Source of the DNA: Ridgeia piscesae
Lineage: Eukaryota; Annelida; Polychaeta; Sabellida; Siboglinidae
Length of the DNA: 64,000 bases
Direction: 5' to 3'
NCBI GenBank assembly: GCA_025642075.2
Contig: JAODUO010000114.1
Coordinates: forward strand, 1,372,001-1,436,000
The position numbers and the translations under genes were made by a program. The notes below the pieces were generated by a model that saw only the letters and a program-made list of their open reading frames with translations, was not told where the DNA came from and did no database searches. Numbering within the stretch: position 1 is the first letter of the stretch; every line of letters begins with the position of its first letter. Shown piece by piece: positions 10,701-48,225 of the stretch.

Positions 10701-13700
10701 CTGCTTTGAATAATGTCTTTACTGCAGTGACCAACAATACCTTCCAACATACATGTACACTCATACAGTCATTTACACTAGAGCAGGGTGGTGTAAACAT
10801 AATTGCTCAGGTTTCAGAACTACAGGAAAGATGTCCACGCTGATGGCCTCAGTTGGTAGGGTGACACAGTTCTGTGTCAGTACACCCAACAAACTAAGTT
10901 CCAGGAAAATACTTTATGCAGAAACCAAGTGTACTAAATTTACAACATGTTGACAGTTTCAGATATGAGGTGTCACCCTACAACTACCCCCATGTTCACC
11001 TTCTTAAGCAACAAGTTGTTAATTAAAATATTTACCCAAATAACATGTGTACATTGTTAATAAAGCAGCTCAAACAATTTGCCAGAGTCGAGCTGGTATT
11101 TGAAACATACACCACCCTAGACCTAGAGTGAACTGTACAGTATGTCACTTCGTCCACATATTTATTCTTTTGTAACTACGCAGTTGTGCAGAGGGTAAAC
11201 ATGATCTTGCAAGTTATCTACAATGGTGTTTTTTGCCTAGTAATATTTCTAACTGCAAAACTAAAGATACAATTCAGAACACTGATTTCAGCTGCCTGAC
11301 TTTTGGCTTCTCAATAATATGCATCCTCGTCATATACAACAGCCAATATTGGCTTCATATGACATGCCCTATTCAAATTCAGACACATGCTATATCAAAC
11401 ATTCTTGTATATAACTTATGATTTTGACATAAAGAAAATGTTTGGGGCTAAAATTTCAACAAACCATACAATACTTCATTTCATGTCCAGCGTCCAATTT
11501 CTGATGACTTGAAGAACATGTTGCTAGGCAACATGTCACATGAGATAAAGGTAAATTTCTACCCATTCAAAAAACCAATAAACTTCTGCATCTGTGACAT
11601 GTTTCAGACTGCATGGAAGTTGGAGAGAAACATCGCGAGAGTGGGCAGTATCTGGTCAAGCCTGATGCAAGCGAGCGGTCAGTGCGAGTGTACTGTCAGT
11701 TTGATGATGCGGGCAGTTGGCTGGTGGTCCAGCGACGGGTGGATGGATCGGAGTCGTTCGACCGTAACTGGCGGGACTATAGCAGCGGCTTCGGTGACCT
11801 TGACCTCAACTTTTGGATAGGCAATGACTACCTTCACTACTTCACGTCGCAGGACGTGTACAAGCTGCACATTGAGATGACAGCACTGAACGATCAGTTG
11901 TGGACGGCCAACTACAGCTTCTTCCAGGTGAACCATGGCAGGGTGCTCTCTCACTTGATTACCCACGCCCCATCAGATGGCAGCACTGTTTAGCCCTTCT
12001 CATCCGTCTGATGATTTAATGCTCTGATGGTGGCGGCCTTACCCCAGAATAGGGTAGAGACACTGATTGGCTCCCAGGCCAACTGTGAAATAAAACTAAA
12101 CTAAGGATATGCTGTTATAAGATAATACTACACTGTGAGAAGTGCATTCAACATTGCATTATGTTTGTGTGACTGTAAAGTCACAGAAAATAAACAGAAA
12201 TACAAATTTTCAGTTGTTTATGAAGCAGGAATTATGGCAGAATTAGCCTCGATTACCCAGGCTCCATGAGGTGGCAGCACTTTCTAGACCCTCACATAGA
12301 TAACATTCAAAAGCCAGCAAAATGACCAGATTGTCTTCTCAATGGAGTTAGCTGAGCCAGAGTCAGTGAAGTGAGACTATTTCTATTCCAACTCCTTCGA
12401 GTTTGCTCTCTTTTTATGCATGATACCTGATTTGACCAGCGTAAATTTGGACCCTTCATCACTGTTTCCAAGATTCATAAGTTACCACGTACAGTTGTAA
12501 TGTAAGGCCAGAACACATGCAGTCTAAATAGTAGGTAGACACAGTCATGAAAAATTGAAAGAAAAATAATTTTGGCAGGAATAGCAGAACAAAAGCCTGG
12601 TCTTGAAGTAGAGCTAATAACGATCTCTATAACTATAACATGTACCTCGGAATGTTGCACAAGTGACAACTCAACCATCATTAAAAAACTCTTCCCAATG
12701 CCCTTCATACACCCAGATGCAGGACATGGTTTCCCAAAGTATTCACACACTGATGTTTGCTATGAAAACAATGTCACCAGCTGTCATTTGTCCTCAAATG
12801 ATGGATGCGCCTGGACAAACTTTAAACCAATAAAAACTAACAAAAACAATAGGGAATTTAAAACATGAAGCCGTTTCTTCGTAGAACTCGTATGTTAATG
12901 TGCCCAAAGTACAAGCAGTCTTAAGTACAAGCAGTCTTGGTGGAAAACATTGATGTAAACAACTAAACTAGCTCGATTATACATAACAAAAACATTACAT
13001 GCTTGATATATAGACTAGCCAAGGGTTTAGTAAGTATACCCGCAAATAGACATCTTATATCTGTAAACACAGTCACATTTCAGATGTAATTACCAGTTGT
13101 ATTCATTTTCCCAACTACCATTCGACTTTGGAACTCCCTCCCTCAACACATTGTAAATCAAAACAGCCTGGGTGCATTTAAGAACAACATCCAGACTTTG
13201 TATTATTCCACTTCTTAGACATAATTAGTTCTTTTGCACGTATTACCGTATTATTGCACTAATTACTGTTCTGACATATTGCACCCTTAATACAACAATA
13301 TTAAAAAAAATTCCTGTTTTCCTGCCATGTCTTTCTGCCTATGTCCCCAGCAAGTTGGGGCTAAGTGGTATATGGAAGTAGATTACACATGCAATGTAAC
13401 AGCCTCTCTCTGTTCCAGGTCGGTGACAAAACAACAAACTACAAACTTCGTGTGGGGGGCTACAGTGGTAATGGGACAGACGCACTGAAGTACTCAAACG
13501 ACATGCCGTTTAGCACAAAGGACTCGGACAACGATGTGAGCAGCACGCACTGTGCCAAGTTCTACACGGCCGGCTGGTGGTACAAGCACTGCCACTACTG
13601 CAATCTCAACGGCCGCTATACCGTCGGTATCGTGTGGTTCAACCAACACTTTGACGAGTGGGTGCAGATGCGTGCCACAAAGATGATGATCCAGCGCATC

Positions 13701-13775
13701 AATGCCACCTTGCTGTCAGAAGTCAGCAGTGACGACGACCTGACACCAACCCCACCCATGGGTGATGACATCTAA
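7473..13775 (+). CDS. Fibrinogen-related protein with long coiled-coil stalk (angiopoietin-like architecture), 5' end missing
   Basis: Six exons join in phase: 7473-7719, 7990-8358, 9125-9745, 10110-10267, 11608-11927, 13419-13775, about 690 codons. Residues ~1-465 are heptad-rich coiled coil with many N-glycosylation sequons (NLS, NFT, NTS, NVS, NAS). Residues ~466-660 form a fibrinogen C-terminal domain: opening DCMEV, ESGQYLVKPD, YCQFDD, VVQRRVDGSESFDRNW, FWIGNDYLH, VGGYSGN, calcium-loop DSDND, then CAKFY and WWYKHCHYCNLNG. Four cysteines fit the two usual disulfides. Sequons and family knowledge imply a secreted, oligomeric protein; FReD proteins commonly bind acetylated sugars and act in innate immunity or signalling. 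The first visible exon begins within a codon (phase 2), so an exon with the signal peptide lies upstream and was not found. A one-base frame break lies near 8141-8146. A specific orthologue cannot be named. Confidence 0.92.
7990..8358 (+). CDS. Fibrinogen-related gene, second visible exon (coiled coil, contains a frame break)
   Basis: Acceptor tgtgtag, donor ctacag|gtacgt. The left half reads VEEFLSSNEQQHKVYHSAIR onward to FKRVFDTQ in one frame. The right half reads LEEREEQYNAVQTSLAELSE and on to GELARVY in the +1 frame. The switch falls between about 8140 and 8190. Counting one base fewer in the six-G run at 8141-8146 puts both halves in one frame, so a consensus error is the simplest reading; a 39-bp 'intron' (gtgacc...accag) is the alternative. 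Confidence 0.8.
8341..8506 (+). repeat. 42-bp repeat of the exon 2 donor site (about 3 copies)
   Basis: The junction ctacag|gtacgtggatca is repeated as ctacag|gtatgtagatca at 8401 and ctacag|gtttatagg at 8443, each 42 bp on. A weaker fourth copy (tcttcag atatgtagg) follows near 8493. Since 42 is a multiple of three, use of either extra donor would keep the reading frame. Confidence 0.8.
8507..9124. other. Intron 2 of the fibrinogen-related gene
   Basis: Degenerate phrases such as atgttatctgtcc recur between 8620 and 8730. A short segment at 9036-9090 (cttatatagtgcagtgtccag) resembles the 3' end of the SINE family in reverse orientation. Nothing else was recognised. Confidence 0.5.
9125..9745 (+). 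CDS. Fibrinogen-related gene, third visible exon (main coiled-coil stalk)
   Basis: Acceptor ctgccggcag; donor gcaaa|gtgagt, phase 2 on both sides. It encodes 207 residues of almost continuous heptads, from MYFNLSLQLSQLENKLLMRQ to the end MVSDQNSKIAK, with five sequons and one cysteine (EQCRK) that could link chains. The join to exon 2 gives a serine codon. Confidence 0.9.
9725..9950 (+). repeat. Two-copy duplication of the exon 3 donor region (153-bp spacing)
   Basis: The real junction caagatcgcaaa|gtgagt, followed by a tgtgtcactgacaggtag phrase, is echoed at 9890-9950 as caagatcga|gtaagt followed by gtgttactgacagttagg. The donor GTs lie at 9746 and 9899. Reading past the first donor meets TGA at once, so the second site is not an in-frame alternative. 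Confidence 0.6.
10110..10267 (+). CDS. Fibrinogen-related gene, fourth visible exon (end of coiled coil)
   Basis: Acceptor ctgtatag, donor agg g|gtgagt. It encodes K-MDHSVSQLFEENKDHV and continues to NNIISDLPR, the linker before the fibrinogen domain. It ends with one base of a codon that joins 'ac' of the next exon to give the Asp before the first FReD cysteine. Confidence 0.88.
10255..10580 (+). repeat. Degenerate 33-40-bp repeat copied from the exon 4 donor
   Basis: The junction ctccccaggg|gtgagtatta is echoed about eight times as cctccctaggg(t)tgagtaatca. Successive gagtaatca-like words lie at about 10335, 10370, 10403 and 10440. Copies are strongly diverged, suggesting this is the oldest of the junction-derived arrays. 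Confidence 0.65.
10581..11607. other. Intron 4 of the fibrinogen-related gene
   Basis: AT-rich. A 60-bp open stretch at 11491-11550 flanked by tccag and gtaaat looks exon-like, but its phase does not fit between exons 4 and 5, which already join perfectly. Nothing else was recognised. Confidence 0.5.
11608..11927 (+). CDS. Fibrinogen-related gene, fifth visible exon (N-terminal half of FReD)
   Basis: Acceptor gtttcag, donor ttccag|gtgaac, phase 0. It encodes DCMEVGEKHRESGQYLVKPD, then YCQFDDAGSWLVVQRRVDGS, the FDRNWRDY core, FWIGNDYLHYFTSQDVYKLH and ANYSFFQ. These are the hallmark A-subdomain features of fibrinogen C-terminal domains, including the first disulfide pair. Confidence 0.95.
11928..13418. 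other. Intron 5 of the fibrinogen-related gene
   Basis: Apart from the LINE fragment at 13090-13300, this is AT-rich unique sequence. A fragment at 12010-12110 ending aaataaaactaaactaagg may be the tail of an interspersed element, but that is weak. Confidence 0.5.
13090..13300 (+). mobile_element. LINE 3' fragment (ORF2 C-terminus)
   Basis: 13102-13218 translates to FIFPTTIRLWNSLPQHIVNQ, then NSLGAFKNNIQTLYYSTS and a stop. The F(F/I)PxTIRxWNSLP motif with a downstream LxxFKxxI is the well-known C-terminal end of CR1/Jockey-like LINE reverse-transcriptase ORFs. An AT-rich 3' UTR follows. It is a 5'-truncated copy in the sense orientation of the host gene. Confidence 0.75.
13419..13775 (+). 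CDS. Fibrinogen-related gene, last exon (C-terminal half of FReD and tail)
   Basis: Acceptor ctctgttccag, phase 0. It encodes VGDKTTNYKLRVGGYSGNGT, MPFSTKDSDNDVSS (calcium loop), HCAKFYTAGWWYKHCHYCNL and NGRYTVGIVWFN. An acidic tail (SDDDLTPTPPMGDDI) ends at TAA 13773-13775. The extra cysteine in HCHYC is unusual for the family. Confidence 0.95.
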   Translation, partial: VGDKTTNYKLRVGGYSGNGTDALKYSNDMPFSTKDSDNDVSSTHCAKFYTAGWWYKHCHYCNLNGRYTVGIVWFNQHFDEWVQMRATKMMIQRINATLLSEVSSDDDLTPTPPMGDDI

Positions 13776-15040
13776 CGTCACCACTGATTAGAAGACGTTG
13801 TTTAGCATAGTGTGTTTTGGTACCAACGGTACTGGTACTGGTACTGGTAGCGGTATGCATTCTGAGAATGAAACCCAAACATTGTCCAAGGATGGAGCAT
13901 CTGTCAGTTTATATGGTGACATTTTGAAGCCAGCTTTGACACAGACATGTCAGATGTGACACTGACACTATCAAACTGGTAAAACTGTGCACTCAGACAA
14001 TGGCATCGTCACCACACTGTCAAAGTGAGGTCGTCAGGACATTCTTGTGAATCAGGGACAGCTGTGACATTAGTTCAATGACTTTGTAAAGTGTGGATTT
14101 ACCGAATAATGCATTAGCCAATGAGACAGGTTCACAACCAGGACTGACAAAACACAAATGTGGCAAAGTACGACTGGTTATGCAAAATGTTGGCACATTG
14201 TTGTGTAGGATATATGCGAGAGATAGCACATTACCATCCCCACCATAGATGGATCCAGGGGGCCACAGACCCCCTAAACCAAACAATGTAGGAATTTGGC
14301 TAGTTGGCCAGTGGAGGTTTTGAGGGAAAATGCATTAGTGGAAAGACTTAATACAGAATGTGTCTACCCTCTGATAAATGCTGATGAAAGCTGAAAAATG
14401 AAGGAAATGCCAAGTTGTGAGAACTCATGTGATTTGTGTAAGTGTTAGCATTTGTTCTTGTCTTTACGTATTATATATACACTAGTTGTTTTAACTTATA
14501 CTTTTACTTTAAACTCACACCACAATGTTTCTCCCCTTGCAGCAATCTGGCATTCAGGAAAGAAGTTTACAATATCACCCTGTGAAGATACAAATGCAAA
14601 ACAGTTGACACAGGATAAATATGCATGCCAGACTAGTTTGTGTATAAATTGTACAGCTGGGTAGTGTTTGTGTAGAACAAATCCCACTAAGAACCAATTC
14701 TAATGTCCAGAGAGATTCACTGTCGAGAAATGTCAAATGTTTTACATAAAGAAACTCATACTTTACATTAGACACAAAGCAGTCAAATGCTTATTCATTT
14801 AATGAAGCCAATCTAAGGAGCTTACCAACTTTCTGAATGGTGTCTAACTACTAAACTTGTCATCCCACTTTGACATTTTCATGAAAAGAAAATGTGCATG
14901 ATATGGACCACCGAAATCCAAAAAATTCTGTGAATTAATTACACGTCTCGCTAAGAATGTGTCTGGTGTAGTTAATGTGTGATTTGCCAGTGTTCCTATG
15001 TGATACATGTATAAAAATAAAACTTGAACAAAATATTGAC
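13776..15040 (+). other. Probable 3' UTR of the fibrinogen-related gene
   Basis: No ORF or splice continuation follows the stop codon. A short ggtactggtactggtactgg repeat lies at about 13827. The stretch runs about 1.25 kb to a canonical polyadenylation signal. The extent is inferred. Confidence 0.5.
15016..15021 (+). promoter_or_regulatory. Candidate polyadenylation signal AATAAA
   Basis: AATAAA is followed by an A-rich stretch and then a GT-rich segment (ttgacggttgtcatt), the usual layout of a cleavage and polyadenylation site. It would end the fibrinogen-related transcript about 410 bp before the convergent gene's last visible exon. Confidence 0.5.
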
Positions 15041-15169
15041 GGTTGTCATTACCAGTGTGCTAAGTCCACCAAAAGTGGAGGACATAATATGTACTAAATA
15101 TGAAGTGCCATGACTCTAGGTTACCCAACTCAAAGGTGCTGTGACAAACGAAAAAATAGCACTACAAAT

Positions 15170-15448
15170 TCCAAGACCATAAAAAGATGCTGGGTACATA
15201 CAATGAAAGGGTAAAGGTCAACCTTTTTTGGGGTGGGGGAAAAGGGTTTCCAAATGGGAAAAAGGGGGTAAAATACAAACCCTGGGAAAATGGGGCCCAA
15301 AAAAAGGTAAAAGGGAAACCAAAAAATGGGGGGACATACCCAAATGGAAAAGGGGTTTGGGGGTAAAATAAAACCATGAAGGGACAAAGGTAGAAGACAA
15401 GGGGTACATACCATGAAGGGACAAAGGTAGAAGACAAGGGGTACGTAC
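15170..15448 (-). repeat. 37-bp array copied from the donor of TBC1D2-like exon 15, with degraded consensus
   Basis: On the minus strand the junction cccttcatg|gtacgtac is repeated at 37-bp steps (exon-like ends at 15449, 15412 and 15375). Further left, 15220-15370, homopolymer-stretched words such as aaaaaaaggtaaaaggg and ggggtttgggggtaaaa look like the same unit read poorly. This is a probable low-quality or collapsed assembly zone. Confidence 0.75.
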
Positions 15449-43321
<27,873 letters not shown>

Positions 43322-43365
43322 CTCAGTCGTCCACTCACCCGGCGTTAGTGGCGGTTACAGCCGGG

Positions 43366-44930
43366 ACCTGCAGCGGACAGACGGTGACAGACTGACGGAG
43401 CGGACAGACGGTGACAGGCTGACGGAGCGGACAGACGGTGACAGGCTGACGGAGCGGACAGACGGTGACTGGCTGACGGAGCGGACAGATGGTGACAGGC
43501 TGACGGAGCGGACAGATGGTGACAGGCTGACGGAGCGGACAGGTGGTGACAGACTGACGGAACGGAACGGACAGATGGTGACAAACTGACCGAGCAGACA
43601 GATGGTGACAGGCTGACGGAGCGGACAGATGGTGACAGACTGACGGAGCGGACAGATGGTGACAGGCTTACGGAGCGGACAGACGGTGACAAGCTGACGG
43701 AGCGGACAGACGGTGACAGGCTGACGGAGCGGACAGACGGTGACTGGCTGACGGAGCGGACAGATGGTGACAGGCTGACGGAGCGGACGGATGCTGACAG
43801 GCTGACGGAGCGGACAGGTGGTGACAGACTGACGGAACGGAACGGACAGATGGTGACAAACTGACCGAGCAGACAGATGGTGACAGGCTGACGGAGCGGA
43901 CAGATGGTGACAGACTGACGGAGCGGACAGATGGTGACAGGCTGACGGAGCGGACAGATGGTGACAGGCTGACGGAGCGGACAGATGGTGACAGGCTGAC
44001 GGAGCGGACAGGTGGTGACAAACTGACCGAGCGGACAGATGGTGACAGGCTGACGGAGCGGACAGATGGTGACAGGCTGACGGAGCGGACAGATGGTGAC
44101 AGGCTGACGGAGCGGACAGACGGTGACAGGGCTGACGGAGCGGACAGATGGTGACAGGCTGACGGAGCGGACAGTTGGTGACAGGCTGACGGACCGGACA
44201 GATGGTGACATGCTGACGGAGCGGACAGATGGTGACATCCTGTCGGAGCGGACAGATGGTGACAGGCTGACGGAGCGGACAGGTGGTGACAGGCTGACGG
44301 AACGGACAGGTGGTGACAAACTGACGGAGCGGACATATGGTGACAGGCTGACGGAGCGGACAGATGGTGACAGACTGACGGAGCGGACAGGTGGTGACAG
44401 GCTGACGGAACGGACAGGTGGTGACAGGCTGACGGAGCGGACAGATGGTGACAGACTGACGGAGCGGACAGATGGTGACAGGCTGACGGAGCGGACAGGT
44501 GGTGACAGACTGATGGAGCGGACAGATGGTGACAGACTGACGGAGCGGACAAATGGTGACAGGCTGACGGAGCGGACAGGTGGTGACAGGCTGACGGAGC
44601 GGACAGATGGTGACAGACTGACGGAGCGGACATATGGTGACAGGCTGACGGAGCGGACAGATGGTGACAGACTGACGGAGCGGACATACGGTGACTGGCT
44701 GACGGAGCGGACAGATTGTGACATACTGACTGACGGAGCGGACAGGTGGTGACAGGCTGACGGAGCGGACAGATGGTGACAGGCTGATGGAGCGGACAGA
44801 CGGTGACAGACCGACGGCGCGGACAGATGGTGACAGGCTGACGGAACAGACAGACGGCGACAGGCTGACGGTGACAGACAGACGGTGACAGACAGACGGT
44901 GATAGACAGATGGTGACCGATAAATGGTGA
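43366..44930. repeat. 27-bp minisatellite upstream of the TBC1D2-like start codon (about 56 copies)
   Basis: The plus unit contains gacggagcggacagacggtg then acaggct, period 27. Its right end decays to gacagacggtgacagacaga. It begins about 45 bp upstream of the ATG, after an acceptor-like cgctgcag on the minus strand. It could be 5' UTR, a 5' UTR intron or promoter-proximal sequence. Open frames across it are repeat by-products. Confidence 0.92.
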
Positions 44931-45179
44931 CATGCTGAGTTTCCATAGCCACTCTATGGAAAGTCTTGACATGATGAGTAAGCTGACGGACAAGAACGGT
45001 GACAACGAGTATATCTTGCATTTGCGTATATTACGACAGACTACTGCAAGTGTACGTCAGTTACAACTGCCGCTGCAGTTGCTACTGCAAGTTCTACGTG
45101 TCATTGCTTCTGAAACTGCTTGTCCTTAAAGACTACTATTGCCATTGGTGTTATTGTTATTGTTGTCGTGGTGTTGAGG

Positions 45180-45488
<309 letters not shown>

Positions 45489-45689
45489 AATGATGATGGT
45501 TATTATTATTAAACCATTTACTTCGAATGTTAATTTATTGATATGTGAATTCCGCCACCACAATATTGACAACAAGCGTTGTTTACACACCTGCAGGACA
45601 ACAACACGTGCACTTAATTATACTTAAGCCGGCCATTAAATGTTAAATAACTGAATTATCCATCAATAAAAGAACGACCGCAGTGGCTC

Positions 45690-46300
45690 AACCGCTCACA
45701 CTCCAACAGATGCGATACGTCGTCACTGATAGCAGTGTCCGGCAGCCTTGACCAGTGTCCAGTACATTTGACCACACACACACTACCTTGAATGCGAGAT
45801 CTCCGCGATCTACGTCCGGCATCGTCCGTTTAATTCGGCCTTCTGATCCTAATCTGACCACCTGGCCGACACAAGTCCACCTCATACAACACGTGTGACT
45901 TTGGTGTCCTCGCTATTCCTTTATTACGTCCCTCGACGAGACGCCGCTCGACACTCACCTCGTGTGAACGCCTTGTTGACGGAGGCCTGGACCGACGTCA
46001 TTGACGTCACACGGCTGACGGCCGGGGTTATTGTAGCGCGAATGACGTGAAGGCGATGTAATGTGTGAGTTAGTGGGACTGTGTGCAGGAGACACGCACC
46101 GTTAATTATACAGGCGCTTGAACTTCACAAGTTGGGTTCAAAACACGACGTCGGCGGGTTGATGTGCTATATAGATAGATGCCCCAGTGTGTGACAGCGA
46201 ACGTGAATGCGTATTAGGTTACCTGTACGCGTTTTAAATTGGACATACCTGGACAGAGGATGTATTTACCAGGTCAGACTTCTTCGATGGTTAACATGTT
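45690..46300. promoter_or_regulatory. CpG-rich unique segment with CRE sites; candidate promoter/enhancer
   Basis: An exact palindromic cAMP-response element TGACGTCA lies at 46002-46009, with a near copy (cgacgtca) just before it and a half-type tgacgtga near 46046. A homeodomain-type gttaattat follows near 46101. The stretch is CpG-richer than its surroundings and lies about 2.7 kb upstream of the TBC1D2-like ATG, so it could hold that gene's promoter. Inference only. Confidence 0.35.
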
Positions 46301-46358
46301 GCGACCTGCACATTGGCAATAATTATGAGCGATATCATCGGTTGTGAATAGAGTCAAA

Positions 46359-46360
<2 letters not shown>

Positions 46361-46420
<60 letters not shown>
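46361..46420. repeat. (TA)n microsatellite
   Basis: About 29 TA dinucleotides, followed by gtgtgtatgcgtgtg-type sequence. Confidence 0.95.
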
Positions 46421-46421
<1 letters not shown>

Positions 46422-46854
46422 TGTGTATGCGTGTGTATATGTGTATGTGTCTGTGTGCGCATATGCATATGCACAGACGTACATATCCCATATGACTTAC
46501 GGACACTAGGATATTGATATGTCCAGTTGACGCAATATGACCTTGGCGAGTGTTTGCAGGGTCCTGCTCGGTCAAGCGACGCGCTGACACCGTGAGACAA
46601 CTCCGACATTTGCAACAATAAGGCGACCAGAACGACACAAACTCACTTGCACGCGCTTGTGTCAACACATTATACCGGCCCTGTTTTAACTTACGTCACA
46701 TACAGTCACGCGTATGCACATATGTACACTCGTACGTACACGCACATGTATGCACGCACGCACGCACGTACACACGAACGCATGATTTATACCATCAACT
46801 GTGAAACTTGTCCGTTTCCGAACTTCTTGTGAACTCTTAATAAAAGAGGACACA

Positions 46855-46995
46855 ACAGTTGGTCCGGGTAACCCTTGGTCGTGGTAACAACTGGACCACG
46901 TAGCTGTATCTCCGGGTAAAGTTGGTCTTGGTAACAATTGATCCAGGTAACCTTTGGTCCAGGTATCCACTCATCCTGGTAACCATTAGTCCTAC
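46855..46995. repeat. Degenerate repeat of ttggtccaggtaac
   Basis: ttggtccgggtaaccc, ttggtcttggtaac, tgatccaggtaacc and ttggtccaggtatcc recur at roughly 20-26-bp steps. Short, diverged tandem cluster. Confidence 0.6.
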
Positions 46996-46999
46996 GCTA

Positions 47000-47640
47000 T
47001 CACTACCAGCCCTGCGAGAATGATATGAACAATGCTTAAGCGGTCTAATCCTCCCTTAACATCACAACAGCTTCATAACGCCTTTGATTGCTCTATATTT
47101 TTACACGACACGGTGACAATATCCCACCTGCAACACTGTCGAGTTCCGTCCGGTCACCGAGAGAAGGGTCCGTCTCGCCGTCACCAACTGTACGTGTAGA
47201 CTCAACCACCACGAGCTGTCCTCGTTCGCCCAACGCAGCAAACTAACGACATCGATTAGACTATCTATGAAGTGATGCACATTAACACACACGGCCCCCG
47301 CGCCAGATGGCGGCGACAGGCGAATAACCTTTCAAACGGCGTCATTGTTCAAATGTTTTATGCCGCCAATACAACTGTAAATGTCTGTCGTCTGTGGTGT
47401 TTACGCGCGGTCGAGTGTTGCGATACCGTATGCATGCTGTGTGAATGACTGCTTGCGTGATCGCGTGCCTACATGTATGTGTGTACTGTGTAGAGTGGCG
47501 GTGTAGACATAGGGTAAGGTAGAGACGCTGGGACGAGGAACAAGGTGGGCAGCTATCAACCCTTGTGGTCGGGGGTTGTCCCTCCGCTGTAAATCAGAAG
47601 TTATGACGAGACGGCGACGAAAAATATCAGCAGTATACTT
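47000..47640. other. Unique sequence, nothing recognised
   Basis: Moderately CpG-rich with short ORFs on both strands that carry no recognised domain. Confidence 0.5.
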
Positions 47641-47649
47641 ACGCAATCA

Positions 47650-47998
47650 CACGCACGCATACACGCATACATGCATGCACGCATGCACGCATGCACGCAT
47701 GCACGCATGCACGCATGCACGCATGCACGCATGCACGCACACACGCACGCTCGCCCACAAGCATGCATGCACACATGCACACATACATACATACATACAC
47801 GCGCGCGCGCTCTCACACATGCACTAGCACAAACATACACACATGCGCGCGCACACGCACACATAAATACACGCACATACACACGCATCTGCACACATAT
47901 ACACACGCATACCACACACACTTTTATATAATAATTTATACATTCACATTCAAACGCAAAAGCACACATACGCACACATGCACACACATACACGCACG

Positions 47999-48072
<74 letters not shown>

Positions 48073-48225
48073 CATCAAATCAAATCAAATCAAATCAAAT
48101 CAAATCAAATCAAATCAAATCAAATCAAATCAAATCAAATCAAATCAAATCAAATCAAATCAAATCAAATCAAATCAAATCAAACAAACCAAACCAAACC
48201 AAACCAAACCAAACCAAACCAACAA
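47650..48225. repeat. Compound microsatellites: (CATGCACG)n, CA-rich, (TA)n, (CAAAT)n, (CAAAC)n
   Basis: gcatgcacgcatgcacgcat at 47670-47735; CA-rich to 48032; TA run 48033-48065; (atcaa)n at 48074-48183; (aacca)n to 48222. Each block differs from its neighbour by a small change, as in the 43-kb pentamer array. Confidence 0.93.

Noticed and set aside
11491..11550. Possible small exon (RPISDDLKNMLLGNMSHEIK) in the fibrinogen-related gene
   Set aside because: Its phase does not match either neighbour, while exons 4 and 5 join directly to form the expected Asp-Cys start of the FReD domain.
43345..45021. 558-codon minus-strand and 209-codon plus-strand ORFs (VRSVSLSPS and TERTDGDRL repeats)
   Set aside because: Both come from the 27-bp stop-free unit. 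The minus-strand ORF does not read in frame into the ATG at 43321, which has an upstream in-frame stop.
45688..45885. Minus-strand ORF (MRWTCVGQVV... DRGDLAFK with a gt following)
   Set aside because: Looks slightly exon-like and could be a 5' exon, but no domain, no confirmed phase partner and a weak donor (gtagtg); not strong enough to annotate.
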